From NCBI RefSeq assembly GCF_000744375.1, contig NZ_JQLU01000005.1, positions 2,341,496-2,405,495 of the forward strand: DNA of 64,000 nt, written 5' to 3'. The stretch is from Carnobacterium gallinarum DSM 4847. GTDB taxonomy: Bacteria; Bacillota; Bacilli; Lactobacillales; Carnobacteriaceae. The translations under genes and the position numbers were made by a program. The notes beneath the pieces are model-generated. The model was not told where the DNA came from and searched no databases. It saw only the letters and a list, made by a program, of their open reading frames with translations. How positions within the stretch are numbered: the stretch's first letter is position 1; each line of letters starts with the position of its first letter. This document shows positions 18,472-30,247 of the stretch, in pieces.

Positions 18472-19197
18472 TTAAGCTTTCTTACTCCGTTGAATAAAGT
18501 CATCAAACAAAGCTTGCATAGGTGTATCTTCATTCAGCATTAATTCTGGATGCCATTGAACTGCCACAATACTTTGCGCTGGATCACGGGATTCATAAGC
18601 TTCAATAATCCCATCTTTGCTCCAAGCAGTTGCTACAAAAGAATCAGCAAGTTTTTTCACAGCTTGATGATGATACGAGTTTACATGATAATTATCTGGC
18701 AAGATACTTGCTAAATGACTGCCAGCATCAATTGTAATGCTATGCCCACCAACACTTGGAATACTTGCTTGCAAATGTTGAATGTGCCAATCGGGGTAGT
18801 CACTTAAGTCTTGGTAAAGCGTTCCACCTTCAACAACATTTAATAATTGAATTCCTCGACAAATTGCAAAAATAGGTTTCTTTTGCTTCAAAGTTTCAAT
18901 GATTAGGGCTTTTTCAAAATAATCCCGTTTTGGTTCAGTTTCTTGAATTTTAATACTAGGTTCTTCATTATAAAGAAAAGGGGAAATATCTTGTCCGCCA
19001 GCTAGTAATAGCCCATCAATTTGATTTACATAAGTTTTTGCAGTTTCAGGATCACCAATAGGTAAGACTAGAGGAATTCCCTGAGCATTTTGAACACCAT
19101 CAACAAAGCCTTGTGGTGTATAAGTAACGAGATTATCATGAAAAACCTCTGCATGTTTTGTTAAAATATTGCCTGCAATTCCAATGATCGGTTTCAT
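18472..19197 (-). CDS. Peptidase C26/class-I glutamine amidotransferase-like hydrolase
   Basis: A 241-residue protein of the gamma-glutamyl-GABA hydrolase (PuuD-like) family. The nucleophile Cys is in FAICRGIQLLNV, the catalytic His and Glu are in VAVQWHPE, and the oxyanion segment is LLLAGGQDISP. These enzymes cleave gamma-glutamyl amide bonds in the cytoplasm. No polyamine genes are nearby, so the true substrate is unknown. It is a single gene with its own terminator. Confidence 0.87.
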   Translation of the reverse strand: MKPIIGIAGNILTKHAEVFHDNLVTYTPQGFVDGVQNAQGIPLVLPIGDPETAKTYVNQIDGLLLAGGQDISPFLYNEEPSIKIQETEPKRDYFEKALIIETLKQKKPIFAICRGIQLLNVVEGGTLYQDLSDYPDWHIQHLQASIPSVGGHSITIDAGSHLASILPDNYHVNSYHHQAVKKLADSFVATAWSKDGIIEAYESRDPAQSIVAVQWHPELMLNEDTPMQALFDDFIQRSKKA

Positions 19198-19502
19198 TTT
19201 TGTTCCTCACTTTCTATTCAATTTATTTTACCTTAAAATAGAAATAAAAGCTAATTAATAGTAAGTGCTATTGCTGTTGATAATAACTGCACTTAGTTAA
19301 TATAAATTCTAAATAAAGTGCCGGAATACAAGGTTTTCAACATTTGTTTGATAATTGTTAACTGAATTCATTGCGAAAGATTCTCAATTGAGCTAAAATA
19401 GAGAGAAGACAAAATTTATAAGTAAGCCAATATACACTTAAATTAAATTTGACGAATCACACATTTATTTGTGTAAATAAAGAAAGTAAAGGGGAAAATA
19501 AA
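19198..19502 (+). promoter_or_regulatory. suf operon promoter region
   Basis: This 305-bp gap lies between the divergent amidotransferase-like gene and sufC. A promoter for sufC is visible: TTGCGA (19371-19376), 17-bp spacer, TAAAAT (19394-19399), leaving a leader of about 95 bases. I see no gene and no iron-responsive box that I can support. Confidence 0.6.
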
Positions 19503-20276
19503 ATGGCTGTTTTAGAAGTAAAAGATTTACATGTGTCGATTGAAGACAAAGAGATTTTAAAAGGCGTTAATTTAACAATGAAAACGGGAGAAATTCATGC
19601 CATTATGGGACCAAATGGAACCGGTAAATCAACGTTATCTGCAGCGATTATGGGACATCCAAGCTACGAAGTAACTCAAGGAGAAATCCTTTTAGATGGT
19701 GAGAATGTTTTAGAAATGGAAGTTGATGAACGTGCTCGTGCAGGGTTATTTTTAGCAATGCAATATCCAAGTGAAATTGCTGGAATTACCAATGCTGAAT
19801 TTATGCGTGCAGCGATTAATGCTCGTCGTGAAGAAGACAATAAAATTTCTGTTATGGATTTCATTAAAAAATTAGATAGCAAAATGGAAATCTTAGATAT
19901 GCCAGAAGAAATGGCTGAACGTTATTTAAACGAAGGTTTTTCAGGTGGCGAGAAAAAACGGAATGAGATTTTACAATTAATGATGATTGAACCAACTTTT
20001 GCAATTTTGGATGAGATAGATTCAGGGTTAGATATTGATGCTCTTAAAGTTGTGTCAAAAGGTGTCAATGCGATGCGTGGTGACAATTTTGGTTCATTAA
20101 TTATTACCCATTACCAACGTTTGCTAAACTATATTACGCCGGATATTGTTCATGTTATGATGAATGGTGTTGTTGTGAAAACTGGTGGAGCTGAGTTAGC
20201 GAAACGTTTAGAAGCAGAAGGTTATAAAGGTATTCGTGATGAATTAGGTATCGAAATTGAGTTAGATGAAGATTAA
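19503..20276 (+). CDS. sufC: Fe-S cluster assembly ATPase SufC
   Basis: A 257-residue ABC-type ATPase of the SUF machinery, with Walker A GPNGTGKST, the SufC-type signature FSGGEKKRNEI and Walker B FAILDEIDSGLD. It drives the SufB-SufD scaffold in the cytoplasm. The ATG at 19503 has an AAGGGGAAA ribosome site; the in-frame extension to 19449 covers the leader and was rejected. First gene of sufCDSUB. Confidence 0.96.
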   Translation: MAVLEVKDLHVSIEDKEILKGVNLTMKTGEIHAIMGPNGTGKSTLSAAIMGHPSYEVTQGEILLDGENVLEMEVDERARAGLFLAMQYPSEIAGITNAEFMRAAINARREEDNKISVMDFIKKLDSKMEILDMPEEMAERYLNEGFSGGEKKRNEILQLMMIEPTFAILDEIDSGLDIDALKVVSKGVNAMRGDNFGSLIITHYQRLLNYITPDIVHVMMNGVVVKTGGAELAKRLEAEGYKGIRDELGIEIELDED

Positions 20277-20288
20277 GGAGGATTCAAG

Positions 20289-23276
<2,988 letters not shown>

Positions 23277-23290
23277 AAGGAGTGAGATAA

Positions 23291-24685
23291 ATGAGCGAAG
23301 TACCAGAGTTAGAAGAATATAAATTCGGTTTCCATGATGACGTGGAGCCTGTCTATAGTACCGGTAAAGGTCTTACAGAAGATATCGTTCGTGAAATTTC
23401 ACGAGTAAAAGAAGAACCAGAATGGATGCTGGATTTCCGTTTGAAATCATTGGCACAATTCAATAAGATGCACATGCAAGAATGGGGCCCAGATTTGTCA
23501 GATATCGATTTTGATAGTATTAAATACTATCAAAAATCAAGTGATAAAGCTGCTAGAGATTGGGACGATGTACCAGATAAAATCAAAGAAACCTTTGAAC
23601 GAATTGGAATTCCAGAAGCAGAACGCAAATATTTAGCCGGAGCTTCAGCGCAATATGAATCAGAAGTGGTTTACCATAATATGAAGGACGAATTTTCTAA
23701 ATTAGGAATTGTCTTTACTGATACAGATTCAGCTTTGAAAGAATATCCGGAGTTATTTAAAGAATATTTTTCAAAATTAGTCCCTCCAACAGATAACAAA
23801 TTAGCTGCATTAAACTCAGCAGTTTGGTCTGGGGGAACCTTTATCTATGTACCAAAAGGCATCAAATGTGATGTTCCTTTGCAAACCTATTTCCGAATCA
23901 ACTCGGAAAACTCTGGACAATTTGAGCGGACATTGATTATCGTTGATGAAGGCGCAAGTGTCCATTATGTGGAAGGGTGTACCGCACCAACGTATACAAG
24001 TAATAGTTTGCATGCAGCGATTGTAGAAATTTTTGTTCGCAAAGATGCTTATTGCCGCTATACGACTATTCAAAACTGGTCAGATAACGTCTATAATCTT
24101 GTAACCAAACGTGCTAAGGCGTATGAAGGCGCAACAATGGAGTGGATTGATGGCAACTTAGGAGCCAAAACAACCATGAAATACCCAAGTATCTTCCTAG
24201 ATGGTCGTGGCGCACGTGGAACAATGCTATCGATTGCCTTTGCTGGTGCGGGACAAAACCAAGATACTGGTGCAAAAATGATTCACAATGCACCAAACAC
24301 ATCAAGCTCAATCGTCTCAAAATCGATTGCCAAAGACGGCGGCGAAGTAAACTATCGCGGTCAAGTAACCTTTGGACGTAACAGTGGCGGATCGATTTCA
24401 CATATCGAGTGTGATACGATTATTATGGATGACTTATCGAAAAGTGATACCATTCCATTTAATGAAATCCGTAATAGCAATGTTTCACTGGAGCATGAAG
24501 CAAAAGTTTCTAAGATCTCTGAGGAGCAATTGTACTACTTGATGAGCCGTGGATTGAGTGAGCAAGAAGCTACTGAAATGATTATTATGGGCTTTGTTGA
24601 GCCATTTACAAAAGAATTACCGATGGAATATGCCGTTGAATTGAATCGTTTGATTCAGTATGAAATGGAAGGCAGTGTGGGTTAA
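23291..24685 (+). CDS. sufB: Fe-S cluster assembly protein SufB
   Basis: A 464-residue core scaffold protein on which the cluster is built, in complex with SufC and SufD. Family landmarks are [15 protein letters not shown], the beta-helix with [12 protein letters not shown] (conserved Cys), and [26 protein letters not shown] ending motifs. It ends the operon, and a terminator follows. The integrase gene of an accessory element begins about 95 bp downstream, so the sufB 3' side is a likely insertion site. Confidence 0.96.
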   Translation: MSEVPELEEYKFGFHDDVEPVYSTGKGLTEDIVREISRVKEEPEWMLDFRLKSLAQFNKMHMQEWGPDLSDIDFDSIKYYQKSSDKAARDWDDVPDKIKETFERIGIPEAERKYLAGASAQYESEVVYHNMKDEFSKLGIVFTDTDSALKEYPELFKEYFSKLVPPTDNKLAALNSAVWSGGTFIYVPKGIKCDVPLQTYFRINSENSGQFERTLIIVDEGASVHYVEGCTAPTYTSNSLHAAIVEIFVRKDAYCRYTTIQNWSDNVYNLVTKRAKAYEGATMEWIDGNLGAKTTMKYPSIFLDGRGARGTMLSIAFAGAGQNQDTGAKMIHNAPNTSSSIVSKSIAKDGGEVNYRGQVTFGRNSGGSISHIECDTIIMDDLSKSDTIPFNEIRNSNVSLEHEAKVSKISEEQLYYLMSRGLSEQEATEMIIMGFVEPFTKELPMEYAVELNRLIQYEMEGSVG

Positions 24686-24696
24686 TTTTAATATAT

Positions 24697-24736
24697 AAGC
24701 TAGAAGCGTTGATATATCAATGTTTCTAGCTTTTTT
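24697..24736 (+). terminator. Terminator after sufB
   Basis: AAGCTAGAAGC-TTGATAT pairs with ATATCAA-GTTTCTAGCTT and ends in six T. It marks the last sure piece of core chromosome. Confidence 0.88.
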
Positions 24737-24756
24737 GTTTGCCTGAATATTAGAAA

Positions 24757-24777
24757 TGACCAGCTTTTGACCAGCTT
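24757..24777. repeat. Tandem 10-bp repeats next to the integrase gene, candidate attachment or arm sites
   Basis: TGACCAGCTT occurs at 24757-24766 and again at 24768-24777, 11 bp apart. The position between sufB and the 3' end of the integrase gene is where an attachment site with integrase arm sites is expected. No matching second attachment copy was found by eye elsewhere in the window. Confidence 0.5.
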
Positions 24778-24779
24778 AT

Positions 24780-25922
24780 TTACTGATTAGCCATCATATC
24801 AGCAAAGTCCTGACCAGTCTTCTTAGGCGCATTGTTTGTGATATGAACATAAATATCCATTGTGACTTTACTATTTTCATGCCCTAACCGATGTTGAACC
24901 ACCTTGATAGATTCCCCTGCTTCTAGTAATAAGCTAGCATGAGTATGTCTGAACCCGTGCGGAGTAATACGAGACAATTTATATTTTTTTATGATATATC
25001 TTAACCAATCATTCACGGTATTTGGAACGTACAAGGTGTTCTTAAGGCTTGTAAAAACATGTTGGTTATCTGAGCTAGTATTATAACCTAACTTAAGATA
25101 GTCTGTTCTTTGTTGTATTCTCCAATCGTTTAAGATTGCCAATGTTTCAGTATCAAGTGATATAGTTCTTTTTGATGCTTTTGTTTTAGGTGTTTGAAGT
25201 ATGATGTTCTTATGTTCATCTATAGCTACAGTTTTGTTAACATGTAGTTCCTTGTTAAAAACATCAATATCTTTCCATTGTAAGGCTAAAGCTTCGCTTT
25301 TTCTCATACCTGTGTACGCTAACAATCTAAAAAAAGCATACTGTTTAGTGTTACCAAAGTTTTTGAAAGAATCTAGTAAGGTCTTTAATTCTTCTTTAGT
25401 ATAGAACTTGCGTTGTTCTTCATGCTCCTTTCTACGAGGAAGCAGGGTACTTTTCATGACATTACGTTCAATATATTCCTGAGAAATGCCATAGCTTAAA
25501 ATTTGTGCTGTTTGTTTTCTCATAGTGTCATAAGTTTTATACTTTTTATGCCAATTGTTCACCATTTTTTGACAATAGGAAACAGTAATATCAGTGATCT
25601 TCATCTTTCCAAATGCTGGTAATATTTGGTTCTTAGCATATCTAACATAGATAGATATAGTAGATTTTTTTACACTTGAACGTTGGAAATCAATCCACTC
25701 TTCATATAAATCTTCAAAAGTCATGTCGCTAGCTTTTTTCTTAGTTCCATATTTTATCTGGTATGCTAGCTCATCATGTGCTTGTTGAGCTTCTTGTCTA
25801 GTTTTAAAGCCTCTACGTGTAGTATTTACTTTCTGTCCAGTCTTTGGATCTGTGGCTACATGTCCTTTGAACATCCAAGCTATTTGACCGTTATTTTTTT
25901 TGTACTTTGTAACTTTTGCCAT
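24780..25922 (-). CDS. int: Tyrosine recombinase (phage/island integrase)
   Basis: A 380-residue site-specific recombinase. The N-terminal AP2-like arm-binding domain is about residues 1-55 (WMFKGHVATDPKTGQK), then a SAM-like core-binding domain at about 65-160, then the catalytic domain. Catalytic residues are Arg in AYTGMRKSEAL, His-X-X-Arg in PHGFRHTHASLL, His in HRLGHENS and the nucleophile Tyr in VTMDIYVH, so it looks active. It reads toward sufB and starts with AGGAGGAAAAC before the ATG. It closely resembles integrases of temperate phages and satellites of lactic acid bacteria. Confidence 0.93.
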   Translation of the reverse strand: MAKVTKYKKNNGQIAWMFKGHVATDPKTGQKVNTTRRGFKTRQEAQQAHDELAYQIKYGTKKKASDMTFEDLYEEWIDFQRSSVKKSTISIYVRYAKNQILPAFGKMKITDITVSYCQKMVNNWHKKYKTYDTMRKQTAQILSYGISQEYIERNVMKSTLLPRRKEHEEQRKFYTKEELKTLLDSFKNFGNTKQYAFFRLLAYTGMRKSEALALQWKDIDVFNKELHVNKTVAIDEHKNIILQTPKTKASKRTISLDTETLAILNDWRIQQRTDYLKLGYNTSSDNQHVFTSLKNTLYVPNTVNDWLRYIIKKYKLSRITPHGFRHTHASLLLEAGESIKVVQHRLGHENSKVTMDIYVHITNNAPKKTGQDFADMMANQ

Positions 25923-26038
25923 TTGTTTTCCTCCTAGATATTGGTCAATAGATATAGTCTATTGGGAGCAATATTTGGAGTAAATCTAGGTTTTAGTTTC
26001 TGCTTGCTTTAAGATATTACGTTCAGTATCGCTCCATC

Positions 26039-26644
26039 TTAAACACCTCCATTTTCAGTTGAATTTGTAATAGCATCTAAATATTGATTGAGACCTAATA
26101 GCTGTCCAAAGGTTAATTTTTTATTATTAAAGAAAATGTCCTTTTGTTTATTAATTCCTTTAGATATTATATCTGATAGATTAGTCGAGTCTCTGTAAGG
26201 AAAATTTTCTTCTTCGTATGTTTTCTTTTTTACATCTATATTATCTAAAAACTCTCCCAACTTAAAATTAAGATTTTCAAAATCAAAGGTTTTGGTAACA
26301 TCTCTAAAAGCTAATGCTTCTGGTGTACCAATACGTGTTAATTCATCATAAGAGAGTGGTTCCAATGTTCCGCTGTTATTACTACTAGAGTACTTCTCTG
26401 TTAGTTTTTGATATTCACATAAATCTATTAAATTTCGAAGACTGATTCCTAAAGCATCTGATATTTTTGTCAAAGTTTTAAATGATGGCGTTCGTGTGTC
26501 GTTTTCAAGACCTCCAATATAGGATTGTCCAACTCCTAGATCTTTAGCTAACATTACTTGAGTATATTTTTTTCCACCAGCAGATTTCATTTGTCTAATA
26601 CGCTTAAGAGCAAATCCAACCTTTAAGTTACTATTTTCTTCCAT
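26039..26644 (-). CDS. XRE-family repressor of the integrated element
   Basis: A 201-residue protein with an N-terminal helix-turn-helix (KYTQVMLAKDLGVGQSYIGG, TPSFKTLTKISDALGISL). The rest matches no domain I know. It is divergent from the excisionase-like gene and downstream genes, the place of a master repressor (cI or Stl) in phages and satellites. ATG at 26644 was preferred over an in-frame GTG 9 bp upstream because the AAGAGG site is too close to the GTG. The 116 bp between it and the integrase hold no gene. Confidence 0.82.
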   Translation of the reverse strand: MEENSNLKVGFALKRIRQMKSAGGKKYTQVMLAKDLGVGQSYIGGLENDTRTPSFKTLTKISDALGISLRNLIDLCEYQKLTEKYSSSNNSGTLEPLSYDELTRIGTPEALAFRDVTKTFDFENLNFKLGEFLDNIDVKKKTYEEENFPYRDSTNLSDIISKGINKQKDIFFNNKKLTFGQLLGLNQYLDAITNSTENGGV

Positions 26645-26674
26645 TGTGGTCACCTCTTTCTATAACTATAATAT

Positions 26675-26766
26675 CACTTTTAAGTGGTTAAGTAAAGTCT
26701 TAAATGTAAATATAATTAAAAATATCACTAATGGGTGTTGATTTATTTGGTGATTCATGCTATACT
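26675..26766. promoter_or_regulatory. Divergent control region with operator palindrome and promoter
   Basis: The perfect palindrome CACTTTTAAGTG (26675-26686) lies close to the repressor start. Related half sites (ATCAC, GGTGAT) recur at 26724-26753. A rightward promoter TTGATT (26738-26743), 17 bp, TATACT (26761-26766) would drive the element genes. Downstream a four-codon reading frame MNKR with its own GGCGGTGA site (ATG at 26799) may be a leader. Confidence 0.6.
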
Positions 26767-26828
26767 GTGTATATCAACTAAGAGAGGCGGTGATAATTAT
26801 GAATAAACGATAGAAGGGAGGACATTCC

Positions 26829-27119
26829 ATGAATAATAAAAAAGAAATTACTTTGGATAGTCTGCTTGAGAGAACAGTCTATGAAGTTTTAAATAAAGAG
26901 TTCTTAGAATTAAAAAGCATGTTAGCTACTTTACCTAATTCTAACACTAATCTTTCAGGTTATTTAACTATGAAAGATGCTGGTGACTATCTGTCAGTAT
27001 CCAGAAATACTCTAGCTAAATTCATCAGTGAGTATGATTTACCTATAACAATAATAGACGGTACTAAGCGTATAAAAAAATCTGATATAGATGAATTTAT
27101 GCTTAGTAAAAGGCGTTGA
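26829..27119 (+). CDS. Excisionase/AlpA-like helix-turn-helix protein
   Basis: A 96-residue protein whose C-terminal half is a MerR-type excisionase fold: GYLTMKDAGDYLSVSRNTLAKF, then TIIDGTKRIKKSDIDEFM. Such proteins act as excisionases or as activators of satellite genes (AlpA). It is the first clear gene of the rightward operon, behind an AGAAGGGAGG site. The N-terminal 40 residues look helical. Confidence 0.75.
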   Translation: MNNKKEITLDSLLERTVYEVLNKEFLELKSMLATLPNSNTNLSGYLTMKDAGDYLSVSRNTLAKFISEYDLPITIIDGTKRIKKSDIDEFMLSKRR

Positions 27120-27120
27120 C

Positions 27121-27195
27121 TATGTCTTACAAGTATCTTTATTTATTACTAGTAAGAGCAGTTAAAAGAAAGCTATTAAAAATTATAGGAGGATA
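27121..27195 (+). CDS. Possible 24-residue peptide
   Basis: ATG lies 1 bp after the preceding stop and the frame MSYKYLYLLLVRAVKRKLLK runs to a TAA just before the primase start, overlapping its AGGAGG site. It is basic and hydrophobic. It may only be a coupling peptide for translation, or chance. Confidence 0.3.
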
Positions 27196-27198
27196 AGT

Positions 27199-28614
27199 AT
27201 GGAAACTAAATATACAAAACAGGTAGAGGATAAAGTAGTAAAACAAATGGATAGACTTTTAATCAGTTATAGAAAGAATTATCTTTTTCAAGTGAAAAAT
27301 GGAGAAGACGTTGAATTTATAACAACTACTGCTGATAAGGTCAGATTAACCGAATGGAAAGTCAGAAAACATTTAAATGGTGATTATACATTAGGAATAA
27401 AATTAGGTTCTGGTGGATTGACTAAGTTTCTATGTTTTGATGTCGATATTATAGATGTGGAAGATAGAATATGGACAACTAAAGAACTGATAGATACACT
27501 TCATTCCTATTATGGAATTCCGATGAAAGATATTCATGTTTGGTATTCAGGATTTAAAGGCTATCATGTTGATCTATATTTTGATGATCTTATTAAAGAG
27601 CAAAAACTTAATAATTTCTATTATGAAGTTTTGACTCAAATGGGAGAAACAATTCATCGCATTGAAAAAAGACCTACCTCGGGACTTGGAGTCAAACTAC
27701 CATTGGGGATTCATTTGAAAACAGGGGATTTTTGTTGTTATGTTAATAATCAGACATTAGAACCATTGGCTATTGATTATTTCTTAGCTATAGAACCTCT
27801 ATCTTTAAGTGAATTCCAAGAAAATATTTTGAATGACTGTATAACTATTGATAAAAAGCAATTAAAAAATAAAAAGAAAGAGAAATCAAAAAAGATAGGT
27901 AATAGAATAAAAAAGGATAATAACCACATTATTGGTGACTACGTGAAAAAGACTCTTATTAATGGACACTTGTCAGAATCGAATAGTAGGAATTATTTTA
28001 CCTTTCATGCATCTCGTTTCTTAAAGTACCAAGGAAACGACATGGAGAGTACGTATGAAATTATCTTTGGTATAATTAAAACTACCTTCCAAAATTCTGA
28101 AACTAGAATATTCTTAGATCAAAAATGGAACCTTCAAGGTTTAGAAAATGAAACAAAACGTATAGTTAAGAATGTTTATGTGGGTGACTATGCCTTTAGT
28201 TTGAAATCTAGTGATGTTACTTTTTATAAACAAGAGTTAGATGCTATCTTATCTATCTCAAAGAAAAATCTCAGAAATCTTCTTTTTAGTTTACTATATC
28301 ATTCAAAAAAATATAGTGGCAGTGACGGGGAATTTTATTGTACTCATAAAATTTTAGCAAATATGGGGAATGATAGTAACACTGGAAGAAGTGCTAAGAA
28401 CATCAGACTGCTAGAGGAAATGGGCTTTGTTAAAGTTATCTCTTTTAGAGTATTTAAAGGAGGGAAATGGATTCCTAACTACTACAAAGTGACCTTAGGA
28501 GAACAGGATGTTTCTGAAATTGAGGGGGTTACATATAATTCTGATGAGCCTCTAGATCTAAACAAGGTAATGAAGGATATAAATAACAAAGAAGAAGAAC
28601 TAACTAAAATTTAA
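27199..28614 (+). CDS. Archaeo-eukaryotic-type primase/replication protein
   Basis: A 471-residue protein with primase-polymerase motifs of the AEP superfamily: motif I Asp pair in LCFDVDIIDVEDR (about residue 80), motif II in WYSGFKGYHVDLYF, and motif III in GLGVKLPLGIHLKTGDFC. This set resembles TOTE-type and plasmid or satellite primases. The C-terminal 120 residues look like a winged-helix unit (HKILANMGNDSNTGRSAKNI). It probably starts replication of the element. Position after an AlpA-like gene matches satellite pri genes. No helicase motif was seen. Confidence 0.75.
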   Translation: METKYTKQVEDKVVKQMDRLLISYRKNYLFQVKNGEDVEFITTTADKVRLTEWKVRKHLNGDYTLGIKLGSGGLTKFLCFDVDIIDVEDRIWTTKELIDTLHSYYGIPMKDIHVWYSGFKGYHVDLYFDDLIKEQKLNNFYYEVLTQMGETIHRIEKRPTSGLGVKLPLGIHLKTGDFCCYVNNQTLEPLAIDYFLAIEPLSLSEFQENILNDCITIDKKQLKNKKKEKSKKIGNRIKKDNNHIIGDYVKKTLINGHLSESNSRNYFTFHASRFLKYQGNDMESTYEIIFGIIKTTFQNSETRIFLDQKWNLQGLENETKRIVKNVYVGDYAFSLKSSDVTFYKQELDAILSISKKNLRNLLFSLLYHSKKYSGSDGEFYCTHKILANMGNDSNTGRSAKNIRLLEEMGFVKVISFRVFKGGKWIPNYYKVTLGEQDVSEIEGVTYNSDEPLDLNKVMKDINNKEEELTKI

Positions 28615-28655
28615 AATGCTGGGATAGATTTATTTACCAGTTTGAAATTGAGAAT

Positions 28656-28691
28656 AAAAAGCACCCATCTGGTTAGGATAGGTGCTTTTTA
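28656..28691. terminator. Bidirectional terminator between convergent genes
   Basis: AAAAAGCACCCAT pairs with ATAGGTGCTTTTT with one mismatch, and the flanks are T-rich on both strands. Confidence 0.85.
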
Positions 28692-29012
28692 CTTGAACTC
28701 ACTTCGTTCAGCATCTTGCCTTTTTAATAGCCTCATATAGTCTAATATCTTAACCTTGTCTTCGGACGATAAAGAGCGGTATAAGGCATTGAATTCTTCA
28801 TCAGCCTCCTCAGATTGTATATCTATAAAATGGCTTAGAGGGACTCCTAGAGCCTTTGAAAGAGCTTGTAAGTTTTCGGTTCGTGGTTCAGTTACCTCAT
28901 TTTCCCAACGAGCAATTGCCTGTTGAGAGGCATGAATTTTCTCTGCTAACTGTTTTTGAGTCCATCCTAATTTTTTTCTATTTTCTCTTATAGCTTTAGC
29001 ATATTGTTTCAT
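28689..29012 (-). CDS. XRE-family transcriptional regulator
   Basis: A 107-residue protein with an N-terminal helix-turn-helix (GWTQKQLAEKIHASQQAIARW, LSKALGVPLSHF) and a short charged tail (SSEDKVKILDYMRLLKRQDA). It faces the next regulator across a 131-bp operator region. It is likely a repressor of itself and/or the divergent operon. The targets are not known. Confidence 0.85.
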   Translation of the reverse strand: MKQYAKAIRENRKKLGWTQKQLAEKIHASQQAIARWENEVTEPRTENLQALSKALGVPLSHFIDIQSEEADEEFNALYRSLSSEDKVKILDYMRLLKRQDAERSEFK

Positions 29013-29040
29013 TTAATTGTTCCTCCAATAATTATACTAT

Positions 29041-29123
29041 ACAACGATATGTTGTTTATGAATGTTAAAAACGGTGTATAACTACATATAATTGTTGAAA
29101 TACTACATTTAGATGTATATAAT
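29041..29123. promoter_or_regulatory. Divergent operators and promoters
   Basis: The inverted repeat ACAACGATATGTTGT (29041-29055) overlaps a minus-strand promoter (TATAAT read leftward just beyond it). Rightward, TTGAAA (29095-29100), 17 bp, TATAAT (29118-29123) encloses a second palindrome ACATTTAGATGT (29105-29116). Repressor binding there would block polymerase. The two palindromes differ, so each regulator may have its own site. Confidence 0.65.
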
Positions 29124-29143
29124 AGTGAATAAGGAGGAAGATT

Positions 29144-29377
29144 ATGAGAGAAAAAAGAAGACTTTGTTTATACAGAGAAGCATACGGTTATTCTCAAATT
29201 GAAATAGCTGAGAAGATGTACGTCACTCAGCAGTCAATTAGTTCATGGGAGACAGGTAGAACAATACCTAAACCTTATCAAATGAAACTATTATCAGAAA
29301 TGCTAGAAGTTGATTTGGATGAGCTTTTTTATGATATTTTCAATGTAAATAGGGAGGAAAAAGAAAATGTATTGTAG
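29144..29377 (+). CDS. Small XRE-family regulator
   Basis: A 77-residue protein that is almost only a helix-turn-helix domain (GYSQIEIAEKMYVTQQSISSW, MLEVDLDELF). It has an AAGGAGGAAG site. Its end overlaps the zinc-ribbon gene by 11 bases, so it heads a four-gene operon and may regulate it. Confidence 0.82.
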   Translation: MREKRRLCLYREAYGYSQIEIAEKMYVTQQSISSWETGRTIPKPYQMKLLSEMLEVDLDELFYDIFNVNREEKENVL

Positions 29378-29729
29378 AAATTGTGGAACTAAGATGGAAG
29401 AATCAGAAAAATTTTGTTCGTCTTGTGGAGCATCTCAAGAAAATAAAGAGCTCTACACAGAACAGATAAGCCCCAATATAGAAAAATCACTGAATGAAGT
29501 AAAAGATCAAATTAATAAGGGAAAAGAAAGCGGAAATCTATATAAAATTGTTGGTTGGATATCAGTTGCCATCTCCCTTTTGTTTATTCCTGTATTTTTT
29601 GGTGCTTTTGGAGTTATTATGGGGTATTTGTATAGAGATCACGATGAAAAGCATGGAACTATTTTAATAATAGCAAGTGTAGCAAGTGGTATTTTAGGAA
29701 TGCTTCTAGGTCTATCATCAGGGTATTGA
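29367..29729 (+). CDS. Zinc-ribbon membrane protein
   Basis: A 120-residue protein. Residues 1-25 form a zinc ribbon with two CXXC pairs (CRNCGTKM, CSSCGAS). A polar linker follows, then two hydrophobic helices (about 63-86 and 98-115). Zinc-ribbon membrane proteins of this build are common in Firmicutes and mostly uncharacterised. It is translationally linked to the regulator upstream. Confidence 0.72.
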   Translation: MYCRNCGTKMEESEKFCSSCGASQENKELYTEQISPNIEKSLNEVKDQINKGKESGNLYKIVGWISVAISLLFIPVFFGAFGVIMGYLYRDHDEKHGTILIIASVASGILGMLLGLSSGY

Positions 29730-29741
29730 GGAGGTTAAAAG

Positions 29742-30242
29742 ATGATAAAGATGTTAGGTGGAATAGGGTTTGTCTTTTTTGCAATTGCAATAAGAAGGCT
29801 TCTTAAAACACATCATCATCAAAAAGATAGAAAGAAAATACTGATATCAGGTAGCATTCTATTATTTGGCTGTTTTTTAATGCTATTTAGTTCAGGTGGT
29901 CGATCAGAAAAAGAATACACACAAGAAGTTATGAACATAGTCAATGATAACGATCTGAAAATCAAAGAGACAGATGTCTATTCAGATGATGATATGAAGG
30001 ATACAGCTGACTATTTAAGCAAACAAATGAAAAAATTGAAAGATATCAAACCTCCAAGTACTTTGCCTCAAGAGATTAAAGATTCTCATGAAACTCTTTA
30101 TGAGGGAATTGATAGAATTAGAATAGGGATATTGGAGCACGATATCGAAAAAATTCAAGCGGGGCAAATGATTGTTGCTATGGCACTAATTCTTTATAAT
30201 GATTATATAGAAAAAAATCCAGATAAATTTGATAAGGAGTAA
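29742..30242 (+). CDS. Membrane protein of unknown function
   Basis: A 166-residue protein with two N-terminal helices (about 4-18 and 31-48) around a His-rich loop (KTHHHQKDRKK), then an outer domain of about 115 mainly helical residues. No family was recognised. It lies 12 bp after the zinc-ribbon gene with a GAGGAGG site and 5 bp before the lipoprotein gene, so the proteins may act together at the membrane. Confidence 0.65.
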   Translation: MIKMLGGIGFVFFAIAIRRLLKTHHHQKDRKKILISGSILLFGCFLMLFSSGGRSEKEYTQEVMNIVNDNDLKIKETDVYSDDDMKDTADYLSKQMKKLKDIKPPSTLPQEIKDSHETLYEGIDRIRIGILEHDIEKIQAGQMIVAMALILYNDYIEKNPDKFDKE

Positions 30243-30247
30243 CCATA

